Positions 13,111 through 13,642 of a stretch of DNA of 13,642 nt are shown here, piece by piece. The first letter of the stretch is position 1. Each line of letters opens with the position of its first letter. Made by a program: the position numbers and the translations under genes. The stretch covers positions 1 to 13,642 of the forward strand of contig JBCCFC010000217.1 of NCBI GenBank assembly GCA_039029935.1. The letters run 5' to 3'. Origin of the DNA: G039029935 sp039029935. Its GTDB lineage: Bacteria > Chloroflexota > Anaerolineae > Caldilineales > Caldilineaceae. The notes beneath the pieces were generated by a model, which saw only the letters and a list, made by a program, of their open reading frames with translations, was not told the origin of the DNA and ran no database searches.

Positions 13111-13642
13111 ATGATTGTAACAACATTGATGTTGGCGTTTTTGGCATTACTGAGCTGGTTACTCCTTCGTTTTGGCCTCAAACAAGCAACCACCACCATC
13201 GCACAGGCACGCATTGTTGTGTTTGCGGTTGTCATGAGCCTAATGACCATCATATTGACGTTGGTGTTGCGCGGCTTGACAGTGGACCAACAAATCATGG
13301 CAAGTTTGACACCGATTCGGTCAACTGAAGCAATGGCGACAGCGGATGACCAGCGGATTGTGTTGATTGAGGGGCGGATTTCTGAGCAGATGGACACAAG
13401 GCGGGATAGCTATGTCGCTTATTTGCGCACTGAACGTGGAGATAACAGCCGTTCCACCTTTGACTATCCATCCAGATTTCAAGTTGATCTTACCGAATAT
13501 GGCACAGTGGAGGTCGATACCTATTTTACCAGCCAAGGTGACGACATCCGTCCTGGCTACCACAATTGGCCGAGCCACAGCGAAGGCTTTTACACCTATT
13601 ACTATCTGCAACGTGGGACGCCTGTGGTCGTGTTAGGCACAC
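13111..13642 (+). CDS. Membrane protein with GIDE-like domain, 3' end cut by window
   Basis: An open frame of 177 codons begins with ATG preceded by AAAAGGA (13099-13105) at 5-base spacing and has no stop before the window end. Two hydrophobic segments lie at about residues 2-22 and 35-54, joined by a short polar stretch (KQATTTIAQAR). The rest seen is a soluble domain: RIVLIEGRIS (82-91), DSYVAYLRTE, FQVDLTEYGTVEVDT, then YYYLQRGTPVVVLGT at the end. The order of a V-x-GRIS strand, a V-x-Y strand, a D-x-x-x-G-x-V-x-V strand and a final G-x-P-V-x-VLG strand recalls the GIDE domain shared with mitochondrial MUL1 and found in many bacterial membrane proteins of unknown role. The domain assignment is tentative. 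The gene appears to have its own regulatory region. Confidence 0.7.
   Translation, partial: MIVTTLMLAFLALLSWLLLRFGLKQATTTIAQARIVVFAVVMSLMTIILTLVLRGLTVDQQIMASLTPIRSTEAMATADDQRIVLIEGRISEQMDTRRDSYVAYLRTERGDNSRSTFDYPSRFQVDLTEYGTVEVDTYFTSQGDDIRPGYHNWPSHSEGFYTYYYLQRGTPVVVLGT

Overview
The window looks like chromosomal DNA of a free-living bacterium of roughly balanced base composition. Several traits fit the phylum Chloroflexota (an Anaerolineae- or Caldilineae-like lineage): an MGDG-synthase-type glycosyltransferase, a DUF4058 protein, a fused HPPK-DHPS, period-8 tandem repeats and many intergenic hairpins. This placement is inference from gene content; there is no rRNA or other phylogenetic marker here. 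No tRNA, rRNA, CRISPR array or insertion sequence was recognised.

Layout. Bases 1-136 are a degenerate octamer array. Two minus-strand genes follow: a phytanoyl-CoA dioxygenase-like enzyme (138-893) and a signal-peptide-bearing protein with two copies of an acidic helical domain (1082-2002). They are separated by a rho-independent terminator whose hairpin also carries the -35 of the dioxygenase promoter. A 340-bp divergent region with promoters on both strands leads to a plus-strand block of tightly packed genes (2343-6004). These are DUF4058, an OLD/RecF-type ABC ATPase, a DUF3226-type TOPRIM protein overlapping it by 4 bp, a cysteine-motif protein of unknown function and a possible 42-codon ORF. 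The ATPase plus separate TOPRIM protein is the most interesting unit here. It resembles split-OLD or PARIS-like anti-phage pairs in logic, but with a different TOPRIM family and a DUF4058 gene upstream.

From 6036 to 11338 lies a glycan/glycolipid cluster: two GT4 glycosyltransferases, a membrane polyprenyl-phosphate sugar phosphotransferase (the usual initiating enzyme of exopolysaccharide or O-antigen repeat units) and an MGDG-synthase-like glycosyltransferase. The last overlaps by 38 bp a bifunctional folate gene (HPPK-DHPS, 11301-12656). A 454-bp region rich in hairpins follows, then a strong palindromic terminator and a TGACGTA-box region in front of a membrane protein with a GIDE-like domain (13111 onward), which runs off the window.

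The gaps carry structured DNA: octamer arrays (1-136 and 9998-10080, the latter followed by its own inverse) and a set of perfect or near-perfect hairpins (1016-1049, 7169-7213, 12668-12686, 12741-12756, 12770-12789, 12841-12880) that share core words.
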